Source: Neoehrlichia mikurensis
GTDB lineage: Bacteria > Pseudomonadota > Alphaproteobacteria > Rickettsiales > Anaplasmataceae
Assembly (NCBI RefSeq): GCF_019186785.1
Contig: NZ_CP066557.1
Span: 124,001-188,000, forward strand
Length of the DNA: 64,000 bases
Reading direction: 5' to 3'
Positions 1-9,548 of this stretch are shown here, piece by piece; positions within the stretch are counted from its first letter, which is position 1, and every line of letters starts with the position of its first letter. The notes beneath the pieces were generated by a model, which made no database searches, had not been told where the DNA came from, and saw only the letters and a program-made list of their open reading frames with translations. The position numbers and the translations under genes were made by a program.

Positions 1-272
1 CTCATTAAAGTTCCTCTTCCTGGACCAAGCTCTACCAAAGCAAATTTTGATGGAAACCCAATTTTTTCCCAAGAATATAATACCCACACTGCTATTATCT
101 CTCCAAATAATTGACTTATTTCTGCAGCAGTTATAAAATCCCCTGTTGCCCCAAAAGGCATCCTATTCATATAATAACCATATTCATAATCATATAATGC
201 ACTTCGTATAAATTCATCCATTGAAACACAATTTGTATTTTTAAATATTTTATGTATTAAAGCAGAATGCAT
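1..272 (-). CDS. MidA/NDUFAF7-family SAM-dependent methyltransferase (N-terminal part; cut by window edge)
   Basis: Only the first 90 codons lie in the window; the gene runs off the left end. The reading starts at an ATG (complement of 270-272). The visible protein contains GDFITAAEISQLFGE followed by ALVELGPGRGTLM, the two hallmark blocks of the MidA (COG1565, DUF185) family: the entry helix and the glycine-rich SAM-binding loop. In mitochondria the homologue NDUFAF7 methylates an arginine of a complex I subunit. A similar role in complex I assembly here is inference, although nuoABC lie elsewhere in the window. The gene diverges from the DUF2610 gene, and the 209-bp gap between them must hold both promoters. 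Confidence 0.85.
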   Translation of the reverse strand, partial: MHSALIHKIFKNTNCVSMDEFIRSALYDYEYGYYMNRMPFGATGDFITAAEISQLFGEIIAVWVLYSWEKIGFPSKFALVELGPGRGTLM

Positions 273-481
273 AATATATTAACTTTTTGTTTATTATTAC
301 ATGATATAAGTAGTAAATTATATTATAAATTAAAGTTATCACCTAGTTTATTAAAGAGTTAAATAATTGTTATCGTATACGTAATTTAGATAGAAATTAT
401 AAATATAATAGAGTATTATATAAAGCAGTATCCATATCAATAATTTTAATATATTTACATAAATAATAAAGGGTATGTAAA

Positions 482-757
482 ATGCCAGGAATAAAAAAAT
501 TTATGATTCCATGTGAATTTGGAGGACAAACTTCACAATTTACTATATACATAGGAGAGCCAAAAGTAGAATTGCATCCTATACATCATCAAAGTCATTG
601 GTTAGCTAAAGAGCGAGGTGGCAATATACCAGAAAAAATAATTAATAGCTTAGAAAGGCTATATGAACTATCAAAAAAAAATGGTATCTGTTTTGCTGAT
701 CTTTGTGTATATGCATTAAAAATTGTAAAAAAAAGCAATACTACTACCGATTCATAA
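482..757 (+). CDS. DUF2610-family small conserved protein
   Basis: A 91-residue protein with no signal peptide or membrane segment. It begins MPGIKKFMIPCEFGGQTSQF, then has IGEPKVELHPIHHQSHWLAK and a helical second half ending in an LCVYAL motif. This pattern matches, from memory, the short Rickettsiales proteins grouped as DUF2610; their function is unknown. The conserved Cys/His residues in the first half might bind metal, but that is speculation. The gene stands alone, 530 bp from the convergent thioredoxin-fold gene. The start is the first ATG after a purine-rich stretch (aaagggtatgtaaa). High confidence that it is a gene, moderate for the family. Confidence 0.75.
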   Translation: MPGIKKFMIPCEFGGQTSQFTIYIGEPKVELHPIHHQSHWLAKERGGNIPEKIINSLERLYELSKKNGICFADLCVYALKIVKKSNTTTDS

Positions 758-1287
758 AACAAGTTATTAAAATACTGAAGCAATTTTTAATTAAATAATA
801 CATGTAATATGTTTATTTTATAGAAAAGCTATACATAACTTATTTATTTGGAATAATAGATCCTATCAAAACTTTAGCACAAAATGCTATAATAACTACG
901 ATCAATAAATATTGATAAGCTTATATATATATGAAGTATATTAGCCTACATTAATATATAAATTTACATTATTGCTTATAACAATAAAATTGTTCAGCAT
1001 TTATTCTTTACATTACAAAAACATTTCTTGTACTATAGTCCTTACAATCTATAAGATATACAGCATTTCCTTTTTTATATTTAATATCATATTATATAAA
1101 TGGTAAACTACCTTATCAGCATCAAAATATTTTAGCATTAAGAATGCTATAAAAAAACCAGTATTTTTATGTATAATGTAAGAATTATACTTACTTTTTT
1201 TTGTACTTATATTTTCTTGTCAAGACTTGCAAATTTAATTTTCAAAATCTAAACTTTTAATACAATATTTTTTACTACATTATCACC
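758..1287. other. Non-coding gap between convergent genes, with a coaE gene fragment
   Basis: AT-rich DNA with stop codons in all frames. Its right part (about 1050-1142) holds a decayed copy of part of coaE, listed separately. A short stretch around 855-915 can be read as a few codons (GIIDPIKTLAQNA), but I cannot assign it to a gene. No tRNA or clear terminator was seen. Confidence 0.5.
1050..1142 (-). pseudogene. Fragment of coaE (dephospho-CoA kinase), decayed
   Basis: Positions 1095-1142 match coaE at about 38082-38129 in the same orientation on the + strand: both read ataaatg, a gtaaac/tgaac block, then a shared ttatcagcatcaaa-atattttagcattaa. The shared core is about 45 bp at roughly 80-85 percent identity by eye. 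Weaker similarity extends left to about 1050 (tatcatatt-ataaatg). The part copied encodes residues around the kinase N-terminal region (ANAKIFDADKVVHHL). One inserted A breaks the frame, so it cannot be functional. The parent gene is 37 kb away. Confidence 0.65.
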
Positions 1288-1875
1288 TTATGACACTTGC
1301 TTAATATTATTCATCTTTTCTAAAAGAATTAAAGCATTTACTATATCAGCATTATACCACTTCATATAACTACTTACTTTACCAACAATAACCTTATTCC
1401 TATTCACAATTAAAGTAAATGGTATATTCTTAATATTAAAATATTCATATAATTTACGATCACGATCAAAATAGATATTAAAATTTATATTATGGACCTT
1501 ATAAAAAGATTTAGCAGATGTTATATATTCAATATTAGTAAGAATGGGAATAAAAGTTATATTAAATATTTCATGCTGTTTTAAATACTGGTTAATTTTA
1601 TGAAATTCTTCCATTAATATTGAGGACTCAGTGCTCCAAGGAGCCCAAAATGTTATTATTAAAAGCTTATCATGAAAATCTTGAATATAAATCTCTTTTC
1701 CATCCTCTGTAAAAAATGGTAAATTTACCATTTTTATTCTTTCTATTGACATTGAATCAATAAAAGCACTAGGCAATCCTAAGCTTTTCAACCCATTATC
1801 TACTAGTAATGCATCATTTGCAGTCAACTGACTACTTAATAATAAGATACATATTATAATAATTAATACTCTCAT
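1288..1875 (-). CDS. Secreted TlpA/ResA-like thioredoxin-fold protein lacking the CXXC cysteines
   Basis: The 195-residue protein starts with a hydrophobic signal peptide (residues 1-19, ending SSQLTA), so it should act in the periplasm. The thioredoxin fold is seen from residue 50: LIITFWAPW at 72-80, a cis-proline loop NIPFTLIV (Pro152) and a C-terminal helix. In TlpA/ResA/CcmG proteins the WAPW motif is followed by C-x-x-C. Here it is STES, and the mature protein has no cysteine at all (the only Cys is in the signal peptide). It therefore cannot do thiol-disulfide exchange and may be a chaperone-like or heme or protein-binding derivative (inference). It stands alone between the DUF2610 gene and nrdB. 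Confidence 0.85.
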   Translation of the reverse strand: MRVLIIIICILLLSSQLTANDALLVDNGLKSLGLPSAFIDSMSIERIKMVNLPFFTEDGKEIYIQDFHDKLLIITFWAPWSTESSILMEEFHKINQYLKQHEIFNITFIPILTNIEYITSAKSFYKVHNINFNIYFDRDRKLYEYFNIKNIPFTLIVNRNKVIVGKVSSYMKWYNADIVNALILLEKMNNIKQVS

Positions 1876-2113
1876 AAATATTCAGCATCTCTCTTTAATA
1901 TAAGTTACCTTCCTATAAATTATATTTACAGAAGTTAATAAGTAATATCACTACAAATTTAGGTTATTATAAGTATAATAAATACATCCCATGATTTTTT
2001 TAATAATCTTTAAACATTTCTATATATCCTATTATAGAATAACAGGTCATGCACTATCATCAAAAAGCTTATATAATTAATTCCATACATAACAAAATAT
2101 CTTTTTTAACACA

Positions 2114-3088
2114 TCAATGATCTTGAAATGCTTCTTCCCATGTACCCTCAGTAGCAGCACGAGTATACTCAGTAACCCTATTTTCAAAAAAATTCGTATG
2201 TTCAACTCCATTTAAAATTTCATCCAACCAAGGGAGAGGATTAACATCTATATTATAAATAGACTTTAAATTCAGCTGCATTAATCTACGATTTGCAATA
2301 TAACGTATGTAACTTTTTACTTGCTCAGCAGATAATCCTTCAACATCACCACAAGCAAATGCTAACTTAATAAATTCATCTTCTAGAGACACAATAATTC
2401 TACATGCATCATACAGCTCTTGCTTCAAGCTATCATCCCATATCTCTCGATTTTCTTGAATAAAAGTATTAAATAACTTAATAATTGATTCAGTATGTAA
2501 AGTTTCATCCCTAGCAGACCAAGCAATAATCTGACCCATGCCTTTCATTTTTCCAAATCGCTGAAAATTTAGTAAAATTGCAAAAGATGCAAAAAGTTGT
2601 AGTCCCTCCGTAAATGCACCAAAAACTGCTAAGGTTTTTGCTATGTGTCTTTTATCATCCTTTTTACATTCTTCAAATCTTTGCATATAATCATATTTTT
2701 TTTTCATAACCTCAAACTTTAAAAAAGCTTGATATTCAATCTCTGGCATTCCTATTGTATCTAATAAGTAAGAATATGCAGCAATATGAATTGTTTCAAT
2801 ATTCGAAAATGCTGATAACATCATACATATTTCTGTAGGCTTAAAAATATTAGAATAATGCTTCATATAACAATTATTAACCTCTATATCAGCTTGTGTA
2901 AAAAATCGAAATATCTGTACTAAAAGATTCTTTTCCTTTTCGGAAAGCATAGTTTTCCAATCTTGTACATCATCTGCAAGAGGAACCTCTTCTGGAAGCC
3001 AATGTATTCTCTGCTGACATAACCAAGCATCATAGGCCCATGGATAATTAAAAGGTTTATAAATAGGTCTAGCATCTAATAAGGACAT
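2114..3088 (-). CDS. nrdB: Ribonucleoside-diphosphate reductase, beta subunit (class I)
   Basis: NrdB supplies the diiron-tyrosyl radical that NrdA uses to reduce ribonucleoside diphosphates for DNA synthesis. The 324-residue length fits the alphaproteobacterial form. Metal and radical residues can be placed: Asp67 in FTQADIEVN, then Glu98, His101 and Tyr105 in ETIHIAAY, a later Glu in FTEGLQLF, and the second Glu/His pair in DETLHTE. The radical tyrosine is therefore kept. Start: ATG with a strong ribosome binding site (GGAGG on the minus strand, near 3098-3103). A good promoter lies just upstream (3121-3148). nrdA is not in the window, so the two subunits are encoded apart. Confidence 0.96.
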   Translation of the reverse strand: MSLLDARPIYKPFNYPWAYDAWLCQQRIHWLPEEVPLADDVQDWKTMLSEKEKNLLVQIFRFFTQADIEVNNCYMKHYSNIFKPTEICMMLSAFSNIETIHIAAYSYLLDTIGMPEIEYQAFLKFEVMKKKYDYMQRFEECKKDDKRHIAKTLAVFGAFTEGLQLFASFAILLNFQRFGKMKGMGQIIAWSARDETLHTESIIKLFNTFIQENREIWDDSLKQELYDACRIIVSLEDEFIKLAFACGDVEGLSAEQVKSYIRYIANRRLMQLNLKSIYNIDVNPLPWLDEILNGVEHTNFFENRVTEYTRAATEGTWEEAFQDH

Positions 3089-3107
3089 TTATGTTCACCC
3101 TCCAAAA

Positions 3108-3467
3108 AGCATATTACCTAACCATACAAAGAACTTATAAATTGTCAATAAGCTATATAGTAAAAAAATTTACTGCATTATAATAAATTAAATTTAAAAT
3201 TATTTTTTAAAATATTTAAAATGATTCTTTTATTTTATGAACGATAAATACGACAAGTTGCAATGTTTGTGTTACCGATATCTTACTATAAGGATGTGAT
3301 AGTCATAAGTAATGCATATTATCTAATCATGTCAATAAGCTATATAGTAAAAAATTTATTATATGCAATAAATAATTAAATATAGTAAAAAAATTTATTG
3401 CATACAATAAATAATTAAATTATTTATAAAATATTAAAAAAATTTATTATTTTATTTTATGAACGAG
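3108..3467. repeat. Direct duplication of the nrdB/repeat-protein intergenic region, including a start codon
   Basis: Copy 1 is about 3108-3245 and copy 2 about 3313-3467. Shared landmarks in order: gcatatta-ctaa-cat, gtcaataagctatatagtaaa, a run of AT-rich blocks, and ttttattttatgaacga. Both copies thus end in the same start codon context, MN-D/E. In copy 2 this opens the 559-residue repeat protein (ATG 3459). In copy 1 (ATG 3237) it runs only 20 codons before a stop, so it is the remnant of an older or duplicated 5' end. Copy 2 also contains an internal duplication of about 38 bp (3342-3418) built on tatagtaaaaaa-tttatt and caataaataattaaa. Confidence 0.75.
3121..3148 (-). promoter_or_regulatory. 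Predicted sigma-70 promoter of nrdB
   Basis: Read on the minus strand: -35 TTGACA (3148-3143), a 16-bp spacer, and -10 TATGGT (3126-3121). The nrdB start codon is about 33 bp further on. The -35 hexamer is perfect. The same segment, without the spacer and -10, reappears in the duplicated copy near 3330. Confidence 0.5.
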
Positions 3468-5138
3468 AATGATCAATATAATGATGAGATGGTTATCAAT
3501 AATGTAAAATTTGATAAATATATAGTAAAATCATTAATCAATGAATTAATAGATAGCTTAATGCTAAACAGTTTACTAGATCCATTAAATATAATACAAG
3601 CATCAGTAATGACATTACTTCATGATAATGAAAACTTTGCAAGTTTTCAAAGTAAAGCAGTAGCATTACTTACAGAGTACTGTTATTGGTGGGTAAGTAT
3701 TACATCACATACTAATATGGTAATACCTGCACTTTTTGATAAAAGAACATATTCATCCATATGGGGAAGCATAAAAAAATTACACACAATATATCACAGT
3801 GGGATATTTACTTATTTAGTAGACAAAAATCATAATGTAGTAATTCAACATTGCTCATCTTACAAAGGCATCAGAGAAGTTACTTCTAAAGTCAATCCAT
3901 ATTTAAACTTATATTCTCAGTATACTATATTACATATACTAAAAACACAATACAATAATGAACTTAATATGTCTTTAAATTTACCTTTTTTACAACGCGC
4001 ATGCCCACCTATGATATATAAAAGAAATGAATACATATATCAAACCATAAGAAAAAATATTATAACAACTCTTTATAATAGCTTTATACATTACGGAAAA
4101 CATTGCGTAATACGTATGAGATTATGTTATTTAAATAACTTCCTAGATAATTTTTGTGATCCCATTATACATCCTATACAAAAAGCAAAGGATGTACGCC
4201 TCTATGCTGACATGATATTTCTTACTACACCACTTCCTTCTAACAATAAACACATTATTCTAGATGTAGGATGTGACATAGCATTTATTGGAAACATATC
4301 AAAGGAAGTTACTATCTTTTTATACACCAGTAATATAATTGTTAGAGGAAAAGTAAAAGGATTAATATTTAATTTATATGGTAACATTAGTATCCACACT
4401 CCTCAAATTCATGTACCTGGAATATTTTCTGCTTTTGGTACTGTTTCAGTTAATAACACCATTATTTCTAAACCAAATACAATTACACAATTCTCTCAAA
4501 AATCAATAAATGACATAATACACGTTTCAGATTTACACAAAAGAATTAAAGACATCAAAAATACTAGTAATGACAATATTCCTAATGATAGAGATGATCC
4601 ATCTATTAACGCTCTAAAAATATATAAGCAATATTTTTGCAATTTACCACCACATCCAGTAAGTAACCCTACTACAAGTTTAACATCTGTTATAAATAAA
4701 ATCTTTTCTGAAACACACTCACCTTCTACACCATCAACTGCTGAATCATTACCTTCTACATCACAAGCATTCACTTCTACACCATCAACTGCTGAATCAT
4801 TACCTTCTACATCACAGGCATTTACTTCTACACCATCAACTGCTGAACCATTACCTTCTACATCACAAGCATTCACTTCTACACCATCAACTGCTGAATC
4901 ATTACCTTCTACATCACAGGCATTTACTTCTACACCATCAACTGCTAAATTATCACCTTCTACATCACAGGCATTTACTTCTACACCATCAACTGCTAAA
5001 TTATCACCTTCTACATCACAGGCATTTACTTCTCACTTTAAATTATCACCCTCCATATCACAGATTTTTCCTTCTAGTCAAATCTTAGTTAATAACTTAA
5101 AATCTTGCCTTGATTTACCACATAGTAAAAACACATAA
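3459..5138 (+). CDS. Ehrlichia tandem-repeat protein with six Ser/Thr/Pro-rich 17-residue repeats
   Basis: Residues 1-424 are a non-repetitive globular part with no signal peptide or membrane helix that I can see. Residues 425-526 are six tandem 17-mers of the type STPSTAESLPSTSQAFT, with only E/K and S/P swaps between units. A short degenerate tail ends in LPHSKNT. The repeat block is rich in Ser, Thr and Pro, as in the secreted, immunodominant TRP effectors of Ehrlichia, many of which leave the cell by a type I system (family knowledge). I cannot match it to a named TRP, so function is unknown. The first codons and leader exist twice (see the duplication at 3108-3467). The gene stands alone between divergent nrdB and convergent cysS. 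Confidence 0.85.
   Translation: MNENDQYNDEMVINNVKFDKYIVKSLINELIDSLMLNSLLDPLNIIQASVMTLLHDNENFASFQSKAVALLTEYCYWWVSITSHTNMVIPALFDKRTYSSIWGSIKKLHTIYHSGIFTYLVDKNHNVVIQHCSSYKGIREVTSKVNPYLNLYSQYTILHILKTQYNNELNMSLNLPFLQRACPPMIYKRNEYIYQTIRKNIITTLYNSFIHYGKHCVIRMRLCYLNNFLDNFCDPIIHPIQKAKDVRLYADMIFLTTPLPSNNKHIILDVGCDIAFIGNISKEVTIFLYTSNIIVRGKVKGLIFNLYGNISIHTPQIHVPGIFSAFGTVSVNNTIISKPNTITQFSQKSINDIIHVSDLHKRIKDIKNTSNDNIPNDRDDPSINALKIYKQYFCNLPPHPVSNPTTSLTSVINKIFSETHSPSTPSTAESLPSTSQAFTSTPSTAESLPSTSQAFTSTPSTAEPLPSTSQAFTSTPSTAESLPSTSQAFTSTPSTAKLSPSTSQAFTSTPSTAKLSPSTSQAFTSHFKLSPSISQIFPSSQILVNNLKSCLDLPHSKNT
4731..5036 (+). repeat. 51-bp tandem repeat, six units, in frame
   Basis: Units begin with ccatcaactgct at 4731, 4782, 4833, 4884, 4935 and 4986, exactly 51 bp apart. 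The first four are nearly identical (aca-agca versus aca-ggca variants). The last two share an AAATTATCA variant, and the sixth decays at its end. The unit length is a multiple of three, so gain or loss of units keeps the frame. Copy number may differ between strains. Confidence 0.95.
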
Positions 5139-5521
5139 ACCCTATATTTTAATGCAGTAAAATAATATTTAAGCTATTAATAATACTAGATTAAAGCACA
5201 TTTCATCACATGATTCATTTAACCCTACTGTATTTTTTTTTGATCAAATCAATTTAATTTCATCATAATTTTTTACAATTATCAGATTTATTAATAATTA
5301 AGTTTCACATTATTATCATATAAAATTTTATGTTAAGTTTAAATTTGATAAACTATTTTACCTTATCACATATTACTATCTTATAACGAATATTCCAAAA
5401 AAAAACACTACAATATATAAATTATCACACTTAGTATTTCAAATGTAAAACTTCATTATACTTTGTCAAATTTAAAAGAAATTATAAAAATATATCTATT
5501 CCACAATAATTAAATTAATAA
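5139..5521. other. Non-coding gap between convergent repeat-protein gene and cysS
   Basis: 383 bp of AT-rich DNA with no open frame of note. I see no recognisable gene fragment, tRNA or GC-rich terminator hairpin. Confidence 0.5.
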
Positions 5522-6907
5522 TTACCTTTTATACCACTTTGTGGAACCATCCTTATCATCAGATAACACTATACCTTTTATTGATAAAATTTTCCTAATA
5601 CTATCAGCTGTCTCAAAATCTTTTTGTTTCTTTGCTATACTTCTTCGTTGAATTAGTTTTTCTACATCACTATCAGAAGAAATACTAAACCATTTTTCCC
5701 AAGAAGATTGAGCAATACCTAAAAAATTAGCACTTTTTTTTAAAACTTTTACTAAAAAACATTTATCATGCAAATTTTGTGTTTTATGAATTCGAGTTGT
5801 AATATCATATAATACTGAAAGAGCCTTAGGAGTATTCATGTCATCTTTTAAGTATTTTATAATTTCACTATGTACTTCAATATCATCCCCTAATTGCTCA
5901 TACTTATCACTCGGCACACAAGATATAGTACTATAAATTCTATTTAATGCTTTACCAGCATTTAAAATAGCTACCTCATTCCAGTCAAGTGGTTTTCTGT
6001 AATGCGTACTCAAAAACACATACCTTATCACTTCACCTTTTATACAATTATCAAGTAAGCTTCTCACAGTAACAATATTACCTAATGACTTACTCATTTT
6101 TTCACCATTTACTGTTAAAAACCCATTATGAATCCAATGTACAGCATATTTACTATTAGGAAAAATACAACAACTTTGTGCTATTTCATTTTCATGATGT
6201 GGAAATTGTAAATCAGCTCCACCACCATGAATATCAAAATCTTCACCCAAGCAGTCATAGCTCATGGCCGAACATTCAATATGCCAACCAGGTCTACCTA
6301 ATCCCCATGGACTTGGCCAATAACTCATTAAACTAATATCTAATTCTGTCGCAGGCTTCCATAAAACAAAATCACCTGGATGTATCTTATCAGTATCAAT
6401 ATTAACTCTATTACCATAAATCATATCATTAATATTACGCTTAGATAATTGTCCATATGACTTATAAGACTGTATATTAAAATATACGGTACCATCTTTT
6501 ACATATGCATGTTTACTAGTAACCAATCTCTCAATCAACTGAATCATAACTTGCACCTTTTCTGTTGCTTTTGGTTCAATTGTTGGTGATAAACAATTAA
6601 GATGACTTATATCATCATGAAATGATCGTGTATAATAACTAGTAATATCTTTTATTGTTTTATTGCTATTTTTTGCAGTATTAATAATTTTATCATCAAT
6701 ATCAGTAATATTTCTAACATAAGTAACTTTATTATATAAAGTACTCAGTAATCTAAATAATACATCATATACTACTATAGATCTAGCGTTACCTATATGA
6801 GCATAATCATATACCGTAGGTCCACAAACGTAAAGCTTAACATGATTTTTATCCAAAGGGAAAAATTGTACTTTTGCTGCCCTTAAAGTATCATATATTT
6901 TTATCAT
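5522..6907 (-). CDS. cysS: Cysteinyl-tRNA synthetase
   Basis: Charges tRNA-Cys with cysteine. The 461-residue class I synthetase shows the zinc-binding Cys28 in YVCGPTVYD, the HIGH-type motif HIGN at residues 37-40, the zinc and cysteine-site block HIECSAM and HHENE, and the ATP-loop KMSKS in [12 protein letters not shown]. All expected catalytic blocks are present and the length is normal. The first four bases overlap the end of exoD (6904-6907), so the two are probably translated as one operon, exoD-cysS. Confidence 0.97.
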   Translation of the reverse strand: MIKIYDTLRAAKVQFFPLDKNHVKLYVCGPTVYDYAHIGNARSIVVYDVLFRLLSTLYNKVTYVRNITDIDDKIINTAKNSNKTIKDITSYYTRSFHDDISHLNCLSPTIEPKATEKVQVMIQLIERLVTSKHAYVKDGTVYFNIQSYKSYGQLSKRNINDMIYGNRVNIDTDKIHPGDFVLWKPATELDISLMSYWPSPWGLGRPGWHIECSAMSYDCLGEDFDIHGGGADLQFPHHENEIAQSCCIFPNSKYAVHWIHNGFLTVNGEKMSKSLGNIVTVRSLLDNCIKGEVIRYVFLSTHYRKPLDWNEVAILNAGKALNRIYSTISCVPSDKYEQLGDDIEVHSEIIKYLKDDMNTPKALSVLYDITTRIHKTQNLHDKCFLVKVLKKSANFLGIAQSSWEKWFSISSDSDVEKLIQRRSIAKKQKDFETADSIRKILSIKGIVLSDDKDGSTKWYKR

Positions 6908-7536
6908 GCAAATCTAGATAGAAAAGAAAACATACCTAATACAATTTTAGGACCAGCTATAAGAATTAGAAAAGTAATAAATAATCCAAAAAACGCTAAT
7001 AACATCCCTAAAATTACTAAAATACCATCTTTATTTAACATACCAAGAGACATAAGAGATATACCCCCAGCAGGAATAAAATTAGTTAATGGGAGAGGTA
7101 TAGCAATTGAAATAGCACATAAAAAAGAAATAAATGCAATAACTTTATCTCCAATATTATTAAAAATAAATAAGATTCTAGGTCTGGTAAATTTTTCCAT
7201 TTTTTTTAAAATAGGAGCAGTTTTTTCAATGATCATAGCTAAAGTTGTACGTTTAAAAGACTTTCTTTCTAACCATCTTGGTAACCAAGGAGATTTTAAT
7301 CCCATAAGCAACTGTAGTGAAAACAAAAGTAACGGCATAGATAAAATCGTTGTATATCCAGGAATAGTTGGCAAAGGTATTGATAGTGGTAAAGCAAACA
7401 ATAGCATTAATACACCAAACCCACGTCCATGTAATGCTTCTTTAAGCTCAAATAACGTAATTTTATCTGCATTAATAGAGCTATTAACGCTTACCTCCTT
7501 TAATAAATCTGATATAGCTTTTTTATCTCCGCTCAT
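6904..7536 (-). CDS. ExoD-family membrane protein
   Basis: A 210-residue protein matching the ExoD family (exopolysaccharide synthesis ExoD): N-terminal soluble segment ending [20 protein letters not shown], then [17 protein letters not shown], a basic loop and three or four hydrophobic segments up to the C-terminus. ExoD was named from a Rhizobium exopolysaccharide and alkali-sensitivity mutant; its biochemical role is unknown. Ehrlichia is not known to make exopolysaccharide, so the gene probably serves another membrane function (inference). Its end overlaps cysS by 4 bp, and it is the promoter-proximal gene of that pair. Confidence 0.85.
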   Translation of the reverse strand: MSGDKKAISDLLKEVSVNSSINADKITLFELKEALHGRGFGVLMLLFALPLSIPLPTIPGYTTILSMPLLLFSLQLLMGLKSPWLPRWLERKSFKRTTLAMIIEKTAPILKKMEKFTRPRILFIFNNIGDKVIAFISFLCAISIAIPLPLTNFIPAGGISLMSLGMLNKDGILVILGMLLAFFGLFITFLILIAGPKIVLGMFSFLSRFA

Positions 7537-8127
7537 TATATCTGCACTTATTTTTCTATAACATAAAAATGTATAAAATGCATAACATAATAGAGAGATT
7601 ATGTATAGTAATTTTTAATATTAAAACAAATCTCTTATATGTTATATATCATTATTTTGAATGTTTTATCTTAAAAAACATCCTATTTGCAATTCAGACT
7701 ATTGATAAGTAAATTCACAAAAATCAAAATTCATATACCACTTCACATAGTATCATGAGTTAATTTTCGAATGATCTCTATTAAATAATCTGCTAATACA
7801 AAGCATAAGCTAATAAATTTCTGTAATATTCTTTTGCATCTAATTTCCATTAGAATCATATTTACCAAGATAATGCCACAATATTCTTTTAACAATAAAT
7901 GATAAGACTACCTGATGCATTTAATGATGTTATTTTTATTTCATTTAAATGAATAAATAAACAAATAACTACTCTGAAATAAATAATGTAAGCAATAAAC
8001 TATAATAACTTATAAAAAATAAGGTTATAAAATTTTGCTAAATTTCGTTTTATATGAATCCTTTTTACCATTATGTAAAAAAATTCACAGCAATACCTTA
8101 TTGACAATAATTAAGTACATAGTTTTT
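7537..8127. other. Non-coding gap between exoD and the phosphohexomutase gene
   Basis: 591 bp of AT-rich sequence. A minus-strand stretch (7743 to about 7900) stays open for some 50 codons with a 38-codon ATG reading, but its composition and product are not convincing. It may be an unrecognised gene remnant. The exoD-cysS promoter should lie in the left part. Confidence 0.4.
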
Positions 8128-9480
8128 TTATAAAGCACATTGTATATAATAATATAATAAATTTTTAACATATTTTAAATTAGTTAAATTAGTACCCTCA
8201 CAACGTATGGTAATCATATTTTCTGTATTTGAATTCCTTACAATCCACCAACCTTTATCGCCTATTTGTACCTTTATTCCATCAATATCAATATATTTTA
8301 TATTTTTATTATCAAGTATTTGTTTTAAATTAGTCACTATATTAGCCCAGGAATTGCTCTGTATTTTAATTCTCATTTCTGGAATTATATATAATTTAGG
8401 TAAATTACCTACTAATTGCGTTAAAGTCATCTTTGTTTTAAGTAAAATATTAATCATTCTCATCGCAGCATACATTCCATCATCATATCCTAGTTCTTCA
8501 AAAAACATATGTCCACTGATCTCACCAGCAAACTTTGCATGTTCATCACGCATTTTCCTTTGCATAATAGAATATCCCGATGCACAAGCTATTGCTTTAC
8601 CTCCCAATTTATCAACAATATCCTTTATAATTTCGCTACTTTTTATATCATAAATTATTGTACTTCCCGGACATTGCGTTAGAATATCTTCAATAAAGAT
8701 CATCATAACATGATCATTAGTAACAATATTACCACAATTATCTATAAAACAGACTCTATCACCATCTCCATCAAATACTATTCCTATATCACAGTTATTT
8801 TTTTTAACTGTATTAACTATTTGACATAAATTCTTATGTACTGAAATATCAGGTAAATGTCCTGGAAAATAACCATCTATTACTTCATTAATCACTATAT
8901 GATCATGCATATATAAAATTTTTATTACCTCGTAAACAACACTAGACATTACCCCATTACTACAATCCCAAGCTATTTTTAATTTGTTCATCTTTACATT
9001 ACTAAAAACTTTCTCAAGACTTGCCAGATAAGAAGAATTAATATTAATATCGATAACTACACCTTTGTTATTAGCAATATCACTGCACTCATATCTATAA
9101 AGAAAAGTCAATATTTCACAACCTTTAACTGCAAGATTATTATTCCCTATAATCTTAAATCCCTGATATTCTTGAGGATTATGGGAAGCTGTTACCATTA
9201 TTCCTCCATTTGCATTCATAATTTTATTTGCAAAATAAAGCATAGGAGAAGAACATAATCCTAATTTTACAACTGACGAACCTCCATGAATTATGCCGCT
9301 AGTAACATTTTTTGCAAATTCATAAGCATGTACTCTTCCATCATATCCTACACAAATAATAGATCCTTTACCTATAAACTTAGAAAATTTTATACCAATT
9401 TCATAAGCATCACTAATATGTAAATTACTTCCAACAACACCTCTAATATCATATTTATTAATGATAGATTTATTTATCAT
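8128..9480 (-). CDS. Phosphomannomutase/phosphoglucomutase (alpha-D-phosphohexomutase family)
   Basis: Interconverts hexose 1- and 6-phosphates through a phosphoserine. The 450-residue protein has the four-domain layout: YDIRG at the N-terminus, the catalytic serine loop TASHNP at 97-102 (Ser99), the magnesium loop DGDGDR, the sugar-binding loop GEISGH and a C-terminal phosphate-binding loop, here RCEGTN rather than the more usual RxSxTEP. Best match is the ManB/AlgC type. What it makes is unclear, since Ehrlichia lacks LPS; sugar phosphates for another pathway are possible. Stands alone. Decayed pieces of its 5' half lie upstream (9524-9850). Confidence 0.9.
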   Translation of the reverse strand: MINKSIINKYDIRGVVGSNLHISDAYEIGIKFSKFIGKGSIICVGYDGRVHAYEFAKNVTSGIIHGGSSVVKLGLCSSPMLYFANKIMNANGGIMVTASHNPQEYQGFKIIGNNNLAVKGCEILTFLYRYECSDIANNKGVVIDININSSYLASLEKVFSNVKMNKLKIAWDCSNGVMSSVVYEVIKILYMHDHIVINEVIDGYFPGHLPDISVHKNLCQIVNTVKKNNCDIGIVFDGDGDRVCFIDNCGNIVTNDHVMMIFIEDILTQCPGSTIIYDIKSSEIIKDIVDKLGGKAIACASGYSIMQRKMRDEHAKFAGEISGHMFFEELGYDDGMYAAMRMINILLKTKMTLTQLVGNLPKLYIIPEMRIKIQSNSWANIVTNLKQILDNKNIKYIDIDGIKVQIGDKGWWIVRNSNTENMITIRCEGTNLTNLKYVKNLLYYYIQCAL

Positions 9481-9498
9481 ATAGAAAACTACTTTAAT

Positions 9499-9548
9499 TA
9501 ATGCATATCCTATTTATAAAACATAATGCATATTTTATTTATAAACAT
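9499..9548. repeat. 25-bp tandem duplication
   Basis: taatgcatatcctatttat at 9499 is repeated 25 bp later (9524) with ttt in place of ccc-like changes. It sits just upstream of the phosphohexomutase start and next to the decayed gene copies. Confidence 0.6.

Noticed and set aside
4496-4876. Antisense frame across the 51-bp repeats (VNACDVEGN-type repeats)
   Set aside because: It is the complement of the in-frame repeats, which keep all frames periodic. The sense frame is longer, has the unique domain and the better start.
7743-7904. Minus-strand stretch open for about 50 codons
   Set aside because: No recognisable family, no ribosome binding site; kept only as a possible remnant in the gap note.
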